Assembly: GCA_026545225.1 (NCBI GenBank)
Contig: CM048845.1
Location: 96,598,533 to 96,662,532 of the forward strand
DNA from: Cornus controversa
Taxonomy: Eukaryota; Streptophyta; Magnoliopsida; Cornales; Cornaceae
Length of the DNA: 64,000 nt
Reading direction: 5' to 3'
The notes under the pieces are model-generated. The model worked only from the letters and a program-made list of their open reading frames with translations. It was not told the origin of the DNA and did not search any database. This document shows, one piece after another, positions 1-9,507 of this stretch. A program made the translations under genes and the position numbers. The stretch's first letter is position 1; each line of letters begins with the position of its first letter.

Positions 1-27
1 GGCGGGGCGGGTTAAATTGACATCCCC
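1..27. repeat. Truncated GC-rich repeat end joined to GDSL pseudogene
   Basis: The first 27 bases are GC-rich (GGGGCGGG followed by a CATCCCC end) and do not resemble the exon 3 sequence that begins abruptly at about 28. Similar GGGGCGGG motifs and a GCCATCCC end occur in the repeat at 46890-47427. I infer that a member of that repeat family, cut by the window edge, truncates the gene copy. The match is short. Confidence 0.3.
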
Positions 28-828
28 ATATGTGGATATGGTGATTGGCAACTTGACAGAAGTGATCAAAGTAACTAAATATTTATATCCAATTTTCATA
101 ATCCTTCACTCTTTATATATACATACCAATCGAAAAATGATTTCTACTTCCATTTATTAATTCCATGCTTGTTTTTCTTTTTGAATATTCTTTTTATAGG
201 AAATATATAAGAAATGAGGGAGAAAATTTGGACTTTATAGCTTGGGGACTTTTCAAGGTGTACCAAGTATTAGAATACTCACTTGTCCAATAATACAATT
301 GACTGCAGGGAAGAAATCGCAGCCCCTAGTAAATCTACACAATGAGGCACTTTCCAAGACTCTCCACAAGCTAGAGAGTCAGTTGAAAGGATTTATGTAT
401 TCAAATTTCAAGTCCCACACTCCTTTTAGTGAAAGAATAAACAACCCAACAAAATATGGTATCATTCCATGACTCTTCCCTTAACATATATACTTTTGTA
501 CATAAAATCTTTCCCTCAATTTTCCTTTATGAAGTATTTATGACCATAGTATATATACATTTTGTGATTGTGATTTGAAGGTTTCAAGAAAGGGAACGTT
601 GCATGTTGTGGCAGTGGTCTATACAGGGGAATAAATAGTTGTGGATGGATGAGAGGAATAAAAGAGTACGAGTTATGTGAGAATCCTAGTGAATATGTGT
701 TCTTTGACTCTTCTCATCCCACTGAAGCAGCAAATCAGCAAGTTTCCAAGCTAATGTGGAGTGGAACTACAGATGTGGCATCGCCTTATAATTTGAAGGC
801 TCTATTTGAACACACACAAGAAGGGTAA
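28..828 (+). pseudogene. GDSL esterase/lipase pseudogene (exons 3-5 remnant)
   Basis: This is a truncated copy of the cluster's GDSL esterase/lipase. It keeps the last codons of exon 3 (28-70, encoding [14 protein letters not shown]), exon 4 (200-458) and exon 5 (581-828, stop TAA 826-828). Exons 1 and 2, with the catalytic Ser, are absent. Exon 4 has an in-frame TGA at 215-217, where the sister copies have GGA (Gly). Compared with the copy at 16123-16380 it also lacks one A near 294 and has an extra C near 327, a pair of shifts that restores the frame. Exon 5 is intact and has the block V motif DSSHPTE. Splice sites are conserved. The stop codon and missing 5' half make it non-functional. 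Position 28 to about 1270 is a duplicate of roughly 15950-17190, including the start of an inserted LTR. Confidence 0.9.
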
Positions 829-866
829 TCTAATTATATGTTCACTGAATGAACTGGCCCCAAATT

Positions 867-1275
867 TGTTATGTAACAACCCAAATTTTTTTAAAAAGAA
901 TTTAAATTTGTCTTTATGGGTAATATGGTAAAAACATAAATGGTACGAGAGATTTAAGTAGTATCTACTTAAAAGGATAGTAACTATTCTACAATAGAAC
1001 AAGGGAGACCTTGGACATGCTAAGCATGTCACCAAACGAGAGTTAAATGGATATTAGAGATAAATAGAATGTGTCGGTGACTAAGGTTTATTTGGGTGAC
1101 AACCAAATAAATAAAATAGAGTGAGAAGTCTCGGAGAAGAAGACTCACCATTTCTAAGGAGAATTATCTTCAAGTTTGAGTAAGTTTTTTTTTCATCTGA
1201 CACACAATCTCTACTATGTTTTAGTAATATTTATCATTTAATTAAATTTAACGAAGTCACTGTGCTGGATATATA
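867..1275. mobile_element. Truncated 5' part of a long LTR (copy of LTR at 16790)
   Basis: At 872 the gene's 3' flank is interrupted by TGTAACAACCC, preceded by TGTTA (867-871). The same junction occurs at 16790, where the LTR is complete. About 400 bp are colinear with 16790-17190, then similarity stops near 1270-1275. It is a truncated solo LTR carried along when this gene copy was duplicated. Confidence 0.8.
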
Positions 1276-1355
1276 AATTTAACGAAATCAACAACAAAAA
1301 ATAAATAAGGAAACAATTTTTTAAAATAATAAAATGACGGATATCCTAAACACTT

Positions 1356-2834
1356 GTGTCATAACCAAATGTCACAGAATGAACCTGTAGTGGATTGCAC
1401 ATCATGAATTGAGGTTGAAGCAGCTAGTACATCAAAGAGATAGAGGCCACCTCTTTCATTACCATGACCAATCCTCGTCCTCGTCCTAAGAACCTGAAAT
1501 ATATAATGAGTGTCAAAAAATGTGACAGGACAGTTTAAGGTTTTAGTAAGTTGACTGATAGACAGCAGATTAGTGAAAATCTAAGGACATGAAGAACATT
1601 AGAAAGGGACAAAGAATCAGAAAGTGAGATTGAACATTCATCAGCCATAGGGGTTGGTGAACCATTAGTAGTTGTGACACAAGTTTATGTAGGTGAGGAA
1701 TAACATAAGAAAAAATAAGATATAGAGGTTATGTGATCATTTTCCCATGTATCTATAACCCAAGAGTTAGAGGAAGACTTACTGGATACACTAAAATAAC
1801 AACCAAAGTTACCTAAGGATGTGGCTAAAGAACTAGACCCTTTAGTAGAGAGCAAGCGAGCAAACTCCTAAATCATGTGTTTCTTAGAGCTAGAACAACT
1901 CTTTTTTTTTGCCCCTACTGCCTTCACCTTCGTCGCCCTTTTTTCAGGCCGCTAAAGCAAATAACCATTGAGTTTAAAGCATTTATCTTTCACATGTCTA
2001 GTTTGGTTACAATAATCACAAACTAAAGAATCTTTGTAATCAGATGTAGTAGTTTTTGCTACATTACCAAATGTTACAGTTGGTGGAGGATTGGGCTAAT
2101 ATACTAATGGTGCCCGAGATGGCTCACTTGTGATAGAAACCAAAGCAGACCCTTCCTGAGAAGATGGCATGAGCATAACAGATCGTCGGAGGGTTTCGAT
2201 ACTCACATAAGCATAGACCTCATGCAAAGAGGAAAACAGATCTTTTCCAAGCACCTGAGTCCTTACTTGGTCCATATCCAGAGGTAAAGGCCAGCAAGAA
2301 ACTCAAAAATATATTCTTTTTCAATCCACTTATTCAACAAAGCGGTATCAATAGCACACTCCATCTCACAAGGTTGGAAATAGTCAAGTTCTTGCCACAA
2401 AGCTTGGAGGGCATTGTAATATGCCTCCAATATGTCCTTCCTCGCTAAGTAGTAGCCTGAATACGACACTTCAACTCAAAAATATTTGTCCCATTTTCTC
2501 CCACAAAATAAGTTTGAGTTACTGCATCCCAAATTTCTTTAGCAGACCTGAGCCACATATTCTCAAAACTAAGATCGGAGGTCATAGTTTGGAGTAGCCA
2601 AGAGTAGAGCATTGCATCTTCTGCAACCCAGGTCGAGGTTTTCCTCGAGTCAAATACCCCAACCAACCTTTACCAGTAATATACAGCTTCACAAAGTGAG
2701 ACCAAGCCAGATAATTGGTGTCATCAAGTTTATGAGACATCAACTGGACATTCATCAAATCTTGATGCGGGTTAGATGTCATTGGAGGAATCATTAGAGT
2801 CTGGGAATCAATAGTTGTGATCTCATCAATGGTG
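1356..2834 (-). mobile_element. Decayed Ty1/copia gag-protease fragment
   Basis: Read on the - strand this is the 5' coding part of a copia polyprotein, broken by frameshifts. At 2794-2582 it has a gag N-terminus with LDDTNYLAWSHFVKLYI. Further gag lies at 2666-2263. A zinc-knuckle-like CDYCNQTRHVKD lies near 1985-2020. A protease-like WVIDTWEND lies near 1740-1765. The gag-pre-integrase motif LSISQLTKTLNC lies near 1530-1570 and ends in RGGLYLFD near 1440. Integrase, RT and RNase H are missing and I see no LTR next to it. It belongs to a different copia family from the element at 32-38 kb, judging by the gag start. It separates the truncated LTR at 867-1275 from the GDSL remnant at 3005. Confidence 0.8.
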
Positions 2835-3004
2835 TGATTGTATTTTAAAAAAAAAAAAAATTGACGTTGGTGGTGTCTGGCAAAACATCCAATAATTCAT
2901 ACAAGATACATGCAGTCTTCCTGTCCTACATGCACCAAGCAATTACTTGAAAATTTTCTAAAGGTGAATCTAAGGAAATTCAGACTTTCTACCTCTAAGA
3001 TGTA

Positions 3005-3690
3005 AGGTGAGTGCCTTGTTATTAGACCGTTCCCCTAGAGTTTGCATGATTGTACTGAAACAGTAGATTAATACATTGTGTTGCTTTTGAAATATTTGTT
3101 TCATTGATTGAATAGTTATCTTTTAGTCAAAGAATGGAAAATCCATCAAAATATGGTACCATTTCAGGACTTTTTCTCCTGACAAAAAAAATATCAAACC
3201 CGTCAACCCGCCCAAATATAAAACAGATTGGGTTATTTAAATAAGTCGGGATGATGCAAATGGATCGGATTCTTTTAAATTCGGCCAGTCCATATCAACT
3301 TGGATATAAAGTATTTCTCCCAATTCTTATAAACGGGCCAGTCCATACAAAATCTTTCCCCCAATTTTCCTTTATAAAGTATTTACGACCATAGTACACA
3401 TTTTGCGACTGATGTGAAGGTTCAAGGAAGGTTAAAGTGCATGTTGTGAAAGGTATACGTTTTCCATATAGGGGAATGAAAATCTTCGGAGGGAAGAGGA
3501 GTAAAAAGAGCACTGAGTTGTGTGGGAATGTTGGATGGATATGTGTTCTTTGATTCTGGTCATCCCTCTGAAAAGGCAAACCAGCAAATTGCCAAGCTAA
3601 TATGGAGTGGAATTACTGATATGGCATGGCCTTACAATTTGAAAGCTCTATTTGAAGTCAAGTTTGAACATACGCAAGCTTAGTCGAATT
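3005..3690 (+). pseudogene. GDSL esterase/lipase pseudogene (3' flank and exon 5 remnant)
   Basis: Positions 3005-3100 match the 3' flank that follows the other GDSL copies (compare 6205-6290). Next comes a short exon 4 tail (about 3128-3160, encoding NPSKY), a diverged intron containing an unrelated AT-rich insert, and an exon 5 copy from about 3419 to the TAG near 3680. Exon 5 is recognisable from ANQQIAKLIWSG and PYNLKALFE but has indels, including around the block V region. The exon 5 tail carries an extra EVKFEHTQA-like extension, shared with fragments at 19975 and 20455. It cannot make an enzyme. Confidence 0.8.
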
Positions 3691-3723
3691 ATAAGTTCAT
3701 CTGATCTAATTATGTTTCTCAAC

Positions 3724-3885
3724 CAGGAAAAGAAAAAAGTACAAATAAGTGGGACGTGGCTCCGTATTTCATCCTTTTGGGGTCAATAATTGTGAGCTTT
3801 GAATAGTTGACTCTGCCGGTTCAATCTTATCATCTAGTAGTCTAATTGTGTGGAGTAAAGTCTAGCCACCTAACTTCTTCATTTA
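3724..3885. repeat. Repeated 5'/3' flank block of the GDSL cluster
   Basis: A block beginning AGGAAAAGAAAAAAGTAC and passing through GTGGCTCCGTATTTCA to TCTAGC occurs here, at 20030-20150 and at 20515-20660. A related form lies at 13675-13830 and 20280-20420. It lies between neighbouring copies and marks the duplicated unit boundaries. No coding potential was seen. Confidence 0.6.
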
Positions 3886-3893
3886 AAAAAAAC

Positions 3894-4154
3894 AATGCTG
3901 CACATCCCGAATAAATAATTCAAATACATCTCCAATTTATGTATCTTAAATTTATGTGATGGCTGATATACCGTATTATTTTATAAGATAAAAATTAAAT
4001 AATGAGTTAGTATTTGTGAAATTTTTTTCATACACGGAGTTTCAGTGATTCAATATATATGTTGATGTCTATTTTTATATTAATTAAGTACCATATCACC
4101 TGTCACATAAATTTGAGATATATTTTGAGATATTTATTCGGGACATGTAGCATT
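3894..4154. mobile_element. Hairpin MITE upstream of GDSL gene 1 (copy A)
   Basis: The ends form an inverted repeat: the left end starts AATGCTGCACATCCCGAATA and the reverse complement of the right end starts AATGCTACATGTCCCGAATA. Similarity continues inward for about 60 bp. It belongs to the same family as the element at 4181-4390 and the pair at 55690-56102. The target duplication is not clear. Confidence 0.7.
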
Positions 4155-4180
4155 TTTCTAAAAATATTCATTTCAAAAAG

Positions 4181-4390
4181 AGAAATGCAAAACGTTACAA
4201 TTTTATTTCACGAATTTTAACTTGAATCTATGTGGCAGGTAATAATATCATAAGAACTTTGTGTATGGGGGAATCCCACCAATAATAACTTACCATTTAA
4301 TTTTATCTCCTAAAATAATGGACTATATCACTTGCCACATAGATTCGAGTTAAAATTCGTAATATTTATTCGAGACGTGTAGCATTACTC
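4181..4390. mobile_element. Mutator-type MITE in the promoter region of GDSL gene 1 (copy B)
   Basis: A 210-bp element with imperfect terminal inverted repeats (AGAAATGC... against GAGTAATGC... on the other strand) is flanked by an exact 10-bp direct repeat TTTCAAAAAG (4171-4180 and 4391-4400). The paralogous upstream regions at about 13829-13845 and 20425-20440 have a single uninterrupted TTTCAAAAAG, so they serve as empty sites. It inserted about 160 bp upstream of the ATG at 4550. Confidence 0.85.
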
Positions 4391-4499
4391 TTTCAAAAAG
4401 TCATCTCAGTGTTATCGTGTTTCAAATGTAAATAAAGTGAACGTGGTAGAAAAAATTGAAATGAGTATATCGGTGGATCGATCGAGTACTCTATTTAAC

Positions 4500-4549
4500 T
4501 TGGTAATTAACAAGAGAAAGTAACATAAAATTGAAGTAGCTTCACATGT
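4500..4549 (+). promoter_or_regulatory. Conserved 5' leader shared by three GDSL copies
   Basis: The 40-50 bp before the ATG (TAATTAACAAGAG..., then ATAAAATTGAAGTAGCTTCA) are nearly identical before the ATGs at 4550, 13988 and 20745. This supports those start codons. The stretch is probably 5' UTR plus proximal promoter. A TATA-like CTCTATTTAA lies just upstream at about 4488-4498. Confidence 0.45.
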
Positions 4550-6125
4550 ATGGCAACATTGAGCTTTCTTTTCTGTCTGCTACTTTCTTCATATGCAAGC
4601 CTTCTCCTTCGAGTTGGCTGTACAAATGATAATTATAGACATGCCGCCCTCTTCATCTTCGGTGATTCACTCTTTGATGCCGGAAACAATAACTACATCA
4701 ACACTACCACTTTTTTTCAGGCCAATTTTAGGCCATATGGTGAATCCTTCTTCAAATATCCCACAGGGAGATTTTCAGATGGCCGTCTTATACCGGACTT
4801 TATTGGTAAGATCAATATTTAATACAAACACAAATTTTTATTAGAATTTATATTAATTGTTAGTTAGCTTAGAGTTGGAGCTTTAATTGTTGCAGCTGAG
4901 TATGCCAAGCTGCCACTGATTCCACCATATCTACAACCTGGCAATGATCAATATACTTATGGGGCAAACTTTGCATCTGGTGGAGCTGGTGCTTTGGCTG
5001 AAACTTATGCAGGATACGTATGTAATGTTATTCATATATATGTTTACTTTTGTGTTCATAGATAGATATATTATCATTTACTTATTGTTTTATTTTGATT
5101 TCAAAGATTTCTTTCTTTGATTGCATAGTTATATTTTATTCTGTAGGTGATTGACCTTAACACACAGCTAAGCTATTTTAAGAAATTAGAGAAGCTGTGG
5201 AGGATGAAACTAGGTGTCAGAGAAGCTGAGGAGAGGTTGTTAAATGCTGTATACATGATTGCCATTGGTCCCGGTGACTATGTCACTTACCCTTTTGTGA
5301 ACTCTTCCTATTCTCAAGAAGAATATGTGGATATGGTGATTGGCAACTTGACACAAGTGATCAAAGTAACTACATATTTATATACAATTTTCACAGTCCT
5401 TCATTCTCTATATACATATATACCAATTGAGTAATGATTTCTACTTCCATTTATTAATTCCATGCTTGTTCTGCTTTTTGAATGTTCACTTTATAGGAAA
5501 TATATAAGAAAGGAGGGAGAAAATTTGGAATTTATAGCTTGGGGCATTTGGATAATGTACCGGTTATTAGACAGCTCACTTGTCCAAGTAATACTGTTGA
5601 CTGCAAGGAAGTAATCACAGCCTTAACAAAGCTACACAATGAGGCACTTTCCGAAACTCTCCACAAGCTAGAGAGTCAGTTGAAAGGATTTATGTATTCG
5701 AATTTCAAGTCCTACACTCCTTTTAGTGAAAGAATAAACAACCCAACAAAATATGGTACCATTTCATGACTCTCTCTCCTTAACATATATTTTTGTACAT
5801 AAAATCTTTCCCTCACTTTACCTTTATGAAGTATTTATGACCATAGTATATGTACATTTTGTGATTGTGATTTGAAGGTTTCAAGAAAGGGAACGTTGGA
5901 TGCTGTGGCAGTGGTCTATACAGGGGAATAAATAGCTGTGGAGGGATGAGAGGAATAGAAGAGTATGAGTTATGTGATAATCCTAGTGAATATGTGTTCT
6001 GGGACTCTGATCATTCCTCTGAAGCAGCGAATCGGCAAATTTCTGAGCTAATGTGGAGTGGAACTACTGAAGTGGCAACACCTTACAATTTGAAGGCTCT
6101 ATTTGAACACACACGAGAAGGGTAA
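4550..6125 (+). CDS. GDSL esterase/lipase (SGNH family), GLIP-like, copy 1
   Basis: Five exons: 4550-4805, 4896-5017, 5147-5365, 5497-5755 and 5878-6125. All introns are GT-AG and the product is 367 aa, the usual length for plant GDSL esterase/lipases. The ORF is unbroken. Residues 1 to about 24 form a hydrophobic signal peptide, so the enzyme should enter the secretory pathway and act outside the cell on acyl esters. Block I is [15 protein letters not shown] with nucleophile Ser40. Block II is [10 protein letters not shown]. Block V is WDSDHSSE with Asp328 and His331. Block III reads AIGPGDY: the Asn of the usual GxND oxyanion hole is Gly169 (codon 5273-5275), so activity may be weak or altered. 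The start is supported by the leader shared with the copies at 13988 and 20745. Two MITEs sit in the promoter. It is closest to the GLIP1-type extracellular lipases implicated in defence; the natural substrate is unknown. Confidence 0.9.
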
Positions 6126-6509
6126 TCTAATTATATGTTCACTGAATGAACTGGCCCCAAATTTGTTATGTTTCTTGACAGACATAAAAACATAGTAAAA
6201 TAACTTGTGCATGACTTGTTATTAGACTATTCCCATAGAGTTGGCGTGTTGTACTCAAACAGTCGAATAATACATATTGTTGCTTTTGAATTCTTTTTTC
6301 TGGTCCATCATGGATAAGATTTTCTTAGTATAATTTTATGTTTCATTGTGTTTTTCTTCAGTGAGAAAGGCTCGATTACTACCGATTTGTTTTTTAATTT
6401 TTGCATGAGCAAGGCCCCTCCATGCTTTACATTGAAATGAAACATGATACTCATTTTTGCATAAGTGGGCAAAGGAAGAATCAAAACAGTAGCTTGCTTG
6501 GGCAATTTA
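6126..6509. other. 3' flank of GDSL copy 1, repeated in the cluster
   Basis: No gene is seen. The sequence is the duplicated 3' flank: the GTTGGCGTG...GTACT...CAGTCGAATAATACA segment and the following roughly 210 bp recur at 19620-19905 and 22440-22740. It is interrupted at its right end by the TRIM at 6510. Confidence 0.7.
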
Positions 6510-6771
6510 TGTTAACAACCATCTACTCTAAAAGCTTAAGTTGTTAGATAGGGTGCAACTTAAATATTTAAATCCTTAACACGCCCCCTCAAGTGTGGCC
6601 TTCTTTTTTTATCCAACACGTGTTTCAATTTTTAATTAGGGTGATGGTGAGGTTCAAACTCAGGACCTTGCCTACGGCAGAAACCTGGCTCTGATACCAT
6701 GTTAACAACCATCTACTCTAAAAGCTTAAGCTGTTAGAGAGGGTACAACTTAAATATTTAAATCCTCAACA
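6510..6771 (-). mobile_element. Miniature TRIM retrotransposon, 262 bp
   Basis: Two 72-bp direct terminal repeats (6510-6581 and 6700-6771) begin TGTTAACAACC and end AACA. The 118-bp interior ends with CTCTGATACCA (6689-6699), the reverse complement of the initiator-Met tRNA primer-binding site. The element therefore points to the - strand. A 5-bp target duplication ATTTA lies at 6505-6509 and 6772-6776. The paralogous flank at about 19895-19910 reads GGGCAATTTAAATGACAG without an insert, a direct empty site. Confidence 0.93.
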
Positions 6772-6776
6772 ATTTA

Positions 6777-8147
6777 AATGACAGAATTGCCCATCAATTA
6801 TGAGCTACTAGTTTTGCAAAGTGGAGTGTTTTTTTTGGCCCAATCTCTTTCTCAGTTTTATTTTCACTCGACCAAGCCTTTTCCTGAATTAGTGCAATAT
6901 CAATCAACCATAGCAGTGAAGTCCCTTAGAATTCTGGTCTGTAAATTCATCATCACTACTGCATTTAGAGTATCTTAGCATCTGAAGACTAGTGGGATAC
7001 AGTGAAGTAATACTAATTCCTTTTCTTTCCTTTTTTATATGTTTACTAATGTGTTATATTAATCTTCAACGAGCTAAAACTAGAGCAGTATTTTACAATG
7101 AATTCTTATTTCTTCTCGCTTTGCATGCACTATATCTAGTTGTCTAGACAAGGTGCTAAAAGGGTTAAAAAAGCAGCAACAAGCTATAACAGCCGTTATG
7201 ATGCGTCAAGGAAACAAAGACGTGAACATACGAGATAGAGGTAGCCCTTTACCTAATGAAATCACAATGAATCCTTGTACGTGTTCGTGCGGTACCCTTG
7301 TATAGGGCAACGCGCAACTTTTGGAAATACCATTGCATGGCCTATTATATTTGTAAAGACAAATTAGTCACTTTTGAGGTAAACTTGTAAACGGTTTTTT
7401 ATTTTGTATCTGGTACACCAGTTATCACTGTATGGTGTTAATGGATGATTTATTAACTTTTCAGTTATCGTAACTCTCTCTACATGGTGGTAATGGGTGG
7501 TTTGTATGATTTATTACTATCCTCTTTTTCTTATGAGGAAGGGAAAGGTATATAAAGTAAGTAAAAACCTTAGATCCCAAATCTCACGGTCCCTAATCTC
7601 ACTACTATAATTTGAGACATAAGAGTTAGAGAGATTAGAAGGCTTTAAGAATAATTGAAATATTATCATCGGTGTCTGGATATTAAAGTTCAATATTATC
7701 ATTAGCGTCTAGATCTTGAATTTCAAGGCTTTCAGTTATCATCTTATTTGAATCACGAAGGACTACCACTTACTTGCATTTGCATGTTTCTGAAAGTATC
7801 ATCAAATTAAAAATTATGGCGAAAGATATGTTCGGTATCTTCCTCATTTAAATTTTATCTTTCAAAACTTTCTTCTTTTATTTTTCAACATGAATTTTTA
7901 GCTAAAGCATCGACAATTTCCGTTTTTCCCATTGTTAAATATGTGCAAACGGACTCGTTCCTATGTATTTATTGCATTTTCTCCTAAAATTTATTGAAAG
8001 TCATAAAAAGTATCAACTAGAGTTCAATTAGATGCCACATGGTGTTACAATAAGATTGTCGAGTTCTACATGTTCTAGAATATCTTAGCAGTGTTGTCAA
8101 AATCATTCATTACACTTCTTAAAGAAAAGGTCATTAGAAAGGACATG
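6777..8147. other. No gene recognised
   Basis: About 1.4 kb. The first part (AATGACAGAATTGCC) continues the cluster flank also seen at 19910. The rest contains short open frames, such as 6778-6978, with no recognisable domain. No terminal repeats or target duplications were found. Confidence 0.5.
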
Positions 8148-8901
8148 TGTAATACCTCGCTCCAACACATGGTATGATATTGTCCACTTTGGGCCCTAGT
8201 TCGTACTATTTTGCTCTTGAATTTTTACCCCATAAGGTCTCATACTATTTGAAGAGAACATACTACATATAAGCACATTCCCTTTTCCACACCCAAGCGA
8301 TGTGGGATTGAGCACCCTGTACCTTGTCAGTCTGGTAGCTCAGCCCAGTGTCTGTCTTCGCATCCGCCCACTCACATCCGTCCACAAGGGTTACTACAAG
8401 CCACCCCCTACAAGGCCCGACGTCCTCGTCGGCACACTTCCGACTGGGTTCAAATTCTGATACCAACTGTAATACCCCGCTCCATGGGATTGAGCACCCT
8501 GTACCTTGTCAGTGTGGTAGCTCAGTCCAGTGTCTGTCTTCGCACCCGCCCACTCACACCCATCCACAAGGGTTACTACAATCCACCCCCCTACAAGGCC
8601 CGACATCCTTGTCGGCACACTTTCGGCTAGGTTTAGTCTCTGATACCAACTATAATACCTCGCTCCAACACATAATATGATATTGTCTGCTTTGGGCCCT
8701 AGCCCGCACGGTTTTGCTCTTGGGTTTTTATCCCAAAAAACCTCATATCTTTTGAAGAGAACATACTACATATAAGCACATCCCCTTTTTCACACCCAAG
8801 TGATGTGGGATTGAGTACCCTGTACCATGTCAGTGTGGTAGCTCAGCCCAGTGTCTGTCTTCACACCCGCCGACTCACACCCATCCACAAAGGTTACTAC
8901 A
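8148..8901 (-). mobile_element. TRIM retrotransposon with three LTRs
   Basis: There are three LTR copies (8148-8398, 251 bp; 8468-8580, internally deleted; 8651-8901, 251 bp), separated by two short interiors of 69 and 70 bp. Each interior ends with TGATACCAAC, the reverse complement of the Met-tRNA primer-binding site, so the orientation is -. LTR ends are TGTAATACC and TTACTACA. Flanks are ACATG on the left and ATATG on the right, a target duplication with one change. The LTR-interior-LTR-interior-LTR form is what unequal recombination between two copies would leave. The short GC-rich open frames here are not genes. Confidence 0.85.
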
Positions 8902-8906
8902 ATATG

Positions 8907-9293
8907 CTTTCACCTAAGCACCTTAATTGTTTCTTTAAATTGTGTATGCCAATTGCCCAATAATATATCATCAGGCTTTAGTCAGCTAATAAATCTCATG
9001 TGTTGTCAACTAATTTCCAAACAATTACTCAATTCACAGAAAATTAAGAAAATACGCTAGTTGAAACTTGAACTTGCCATCTCAAGCCTGGTCTAATTTA
9101 CGTTTCTGCTCCACGATTTAGCTTGTAATTTGTAGGGGTTTCTGGTGGTACAGGAGAGGGATGTACATTAAATAGTGATCTCTAAGAACACTGTAGTATA
9201 CTCTAATGATGTTGTTTTGGCTCGCTGTTAATTGACTAGACCCTTTTGTTCATTCATTCAGATACCATTATCATCTGATAGAATATTTTAAGC
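8907..9293. other. No gene recognised
   Basis: This AT-rich stretch lies between the three-LTR TRIM and the GDSL exon 4 remnant. No coding potential or terminal repeats are visible. Confidence 0.5.
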
Positions 9294-9507
9294 AGGATTA
9301 GCTGGTTGCTTACCAAATATTAGGGCACTCAATTATCCAGGAAATGTTGGTGACTACATGGAATAAATCACAGCCTTAGCAAAGCTGCACAATAAAGCAC
9401 TTTCCAAAACTCTCCATAAGTTAGAGTGGCAATTTAAAGGATTTATGTATTCAAATTTCAAGTTCCACGCTCCTTTCAGTGAAAGAATGGACAACCCATC
9501 AAAATAT

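Noticed and set aside
6689-6699. Possible tRNA gene suggested by CTCTGATACCA
   Set aside because: It is the primer-binding-site complement of a TRIM; no cloverleaf is present.
8263-8680. GC-rich open frames on both strands
   Set aside because: They fall in the LTRs and interiors of the three-LTR TRIM and repeat with it.
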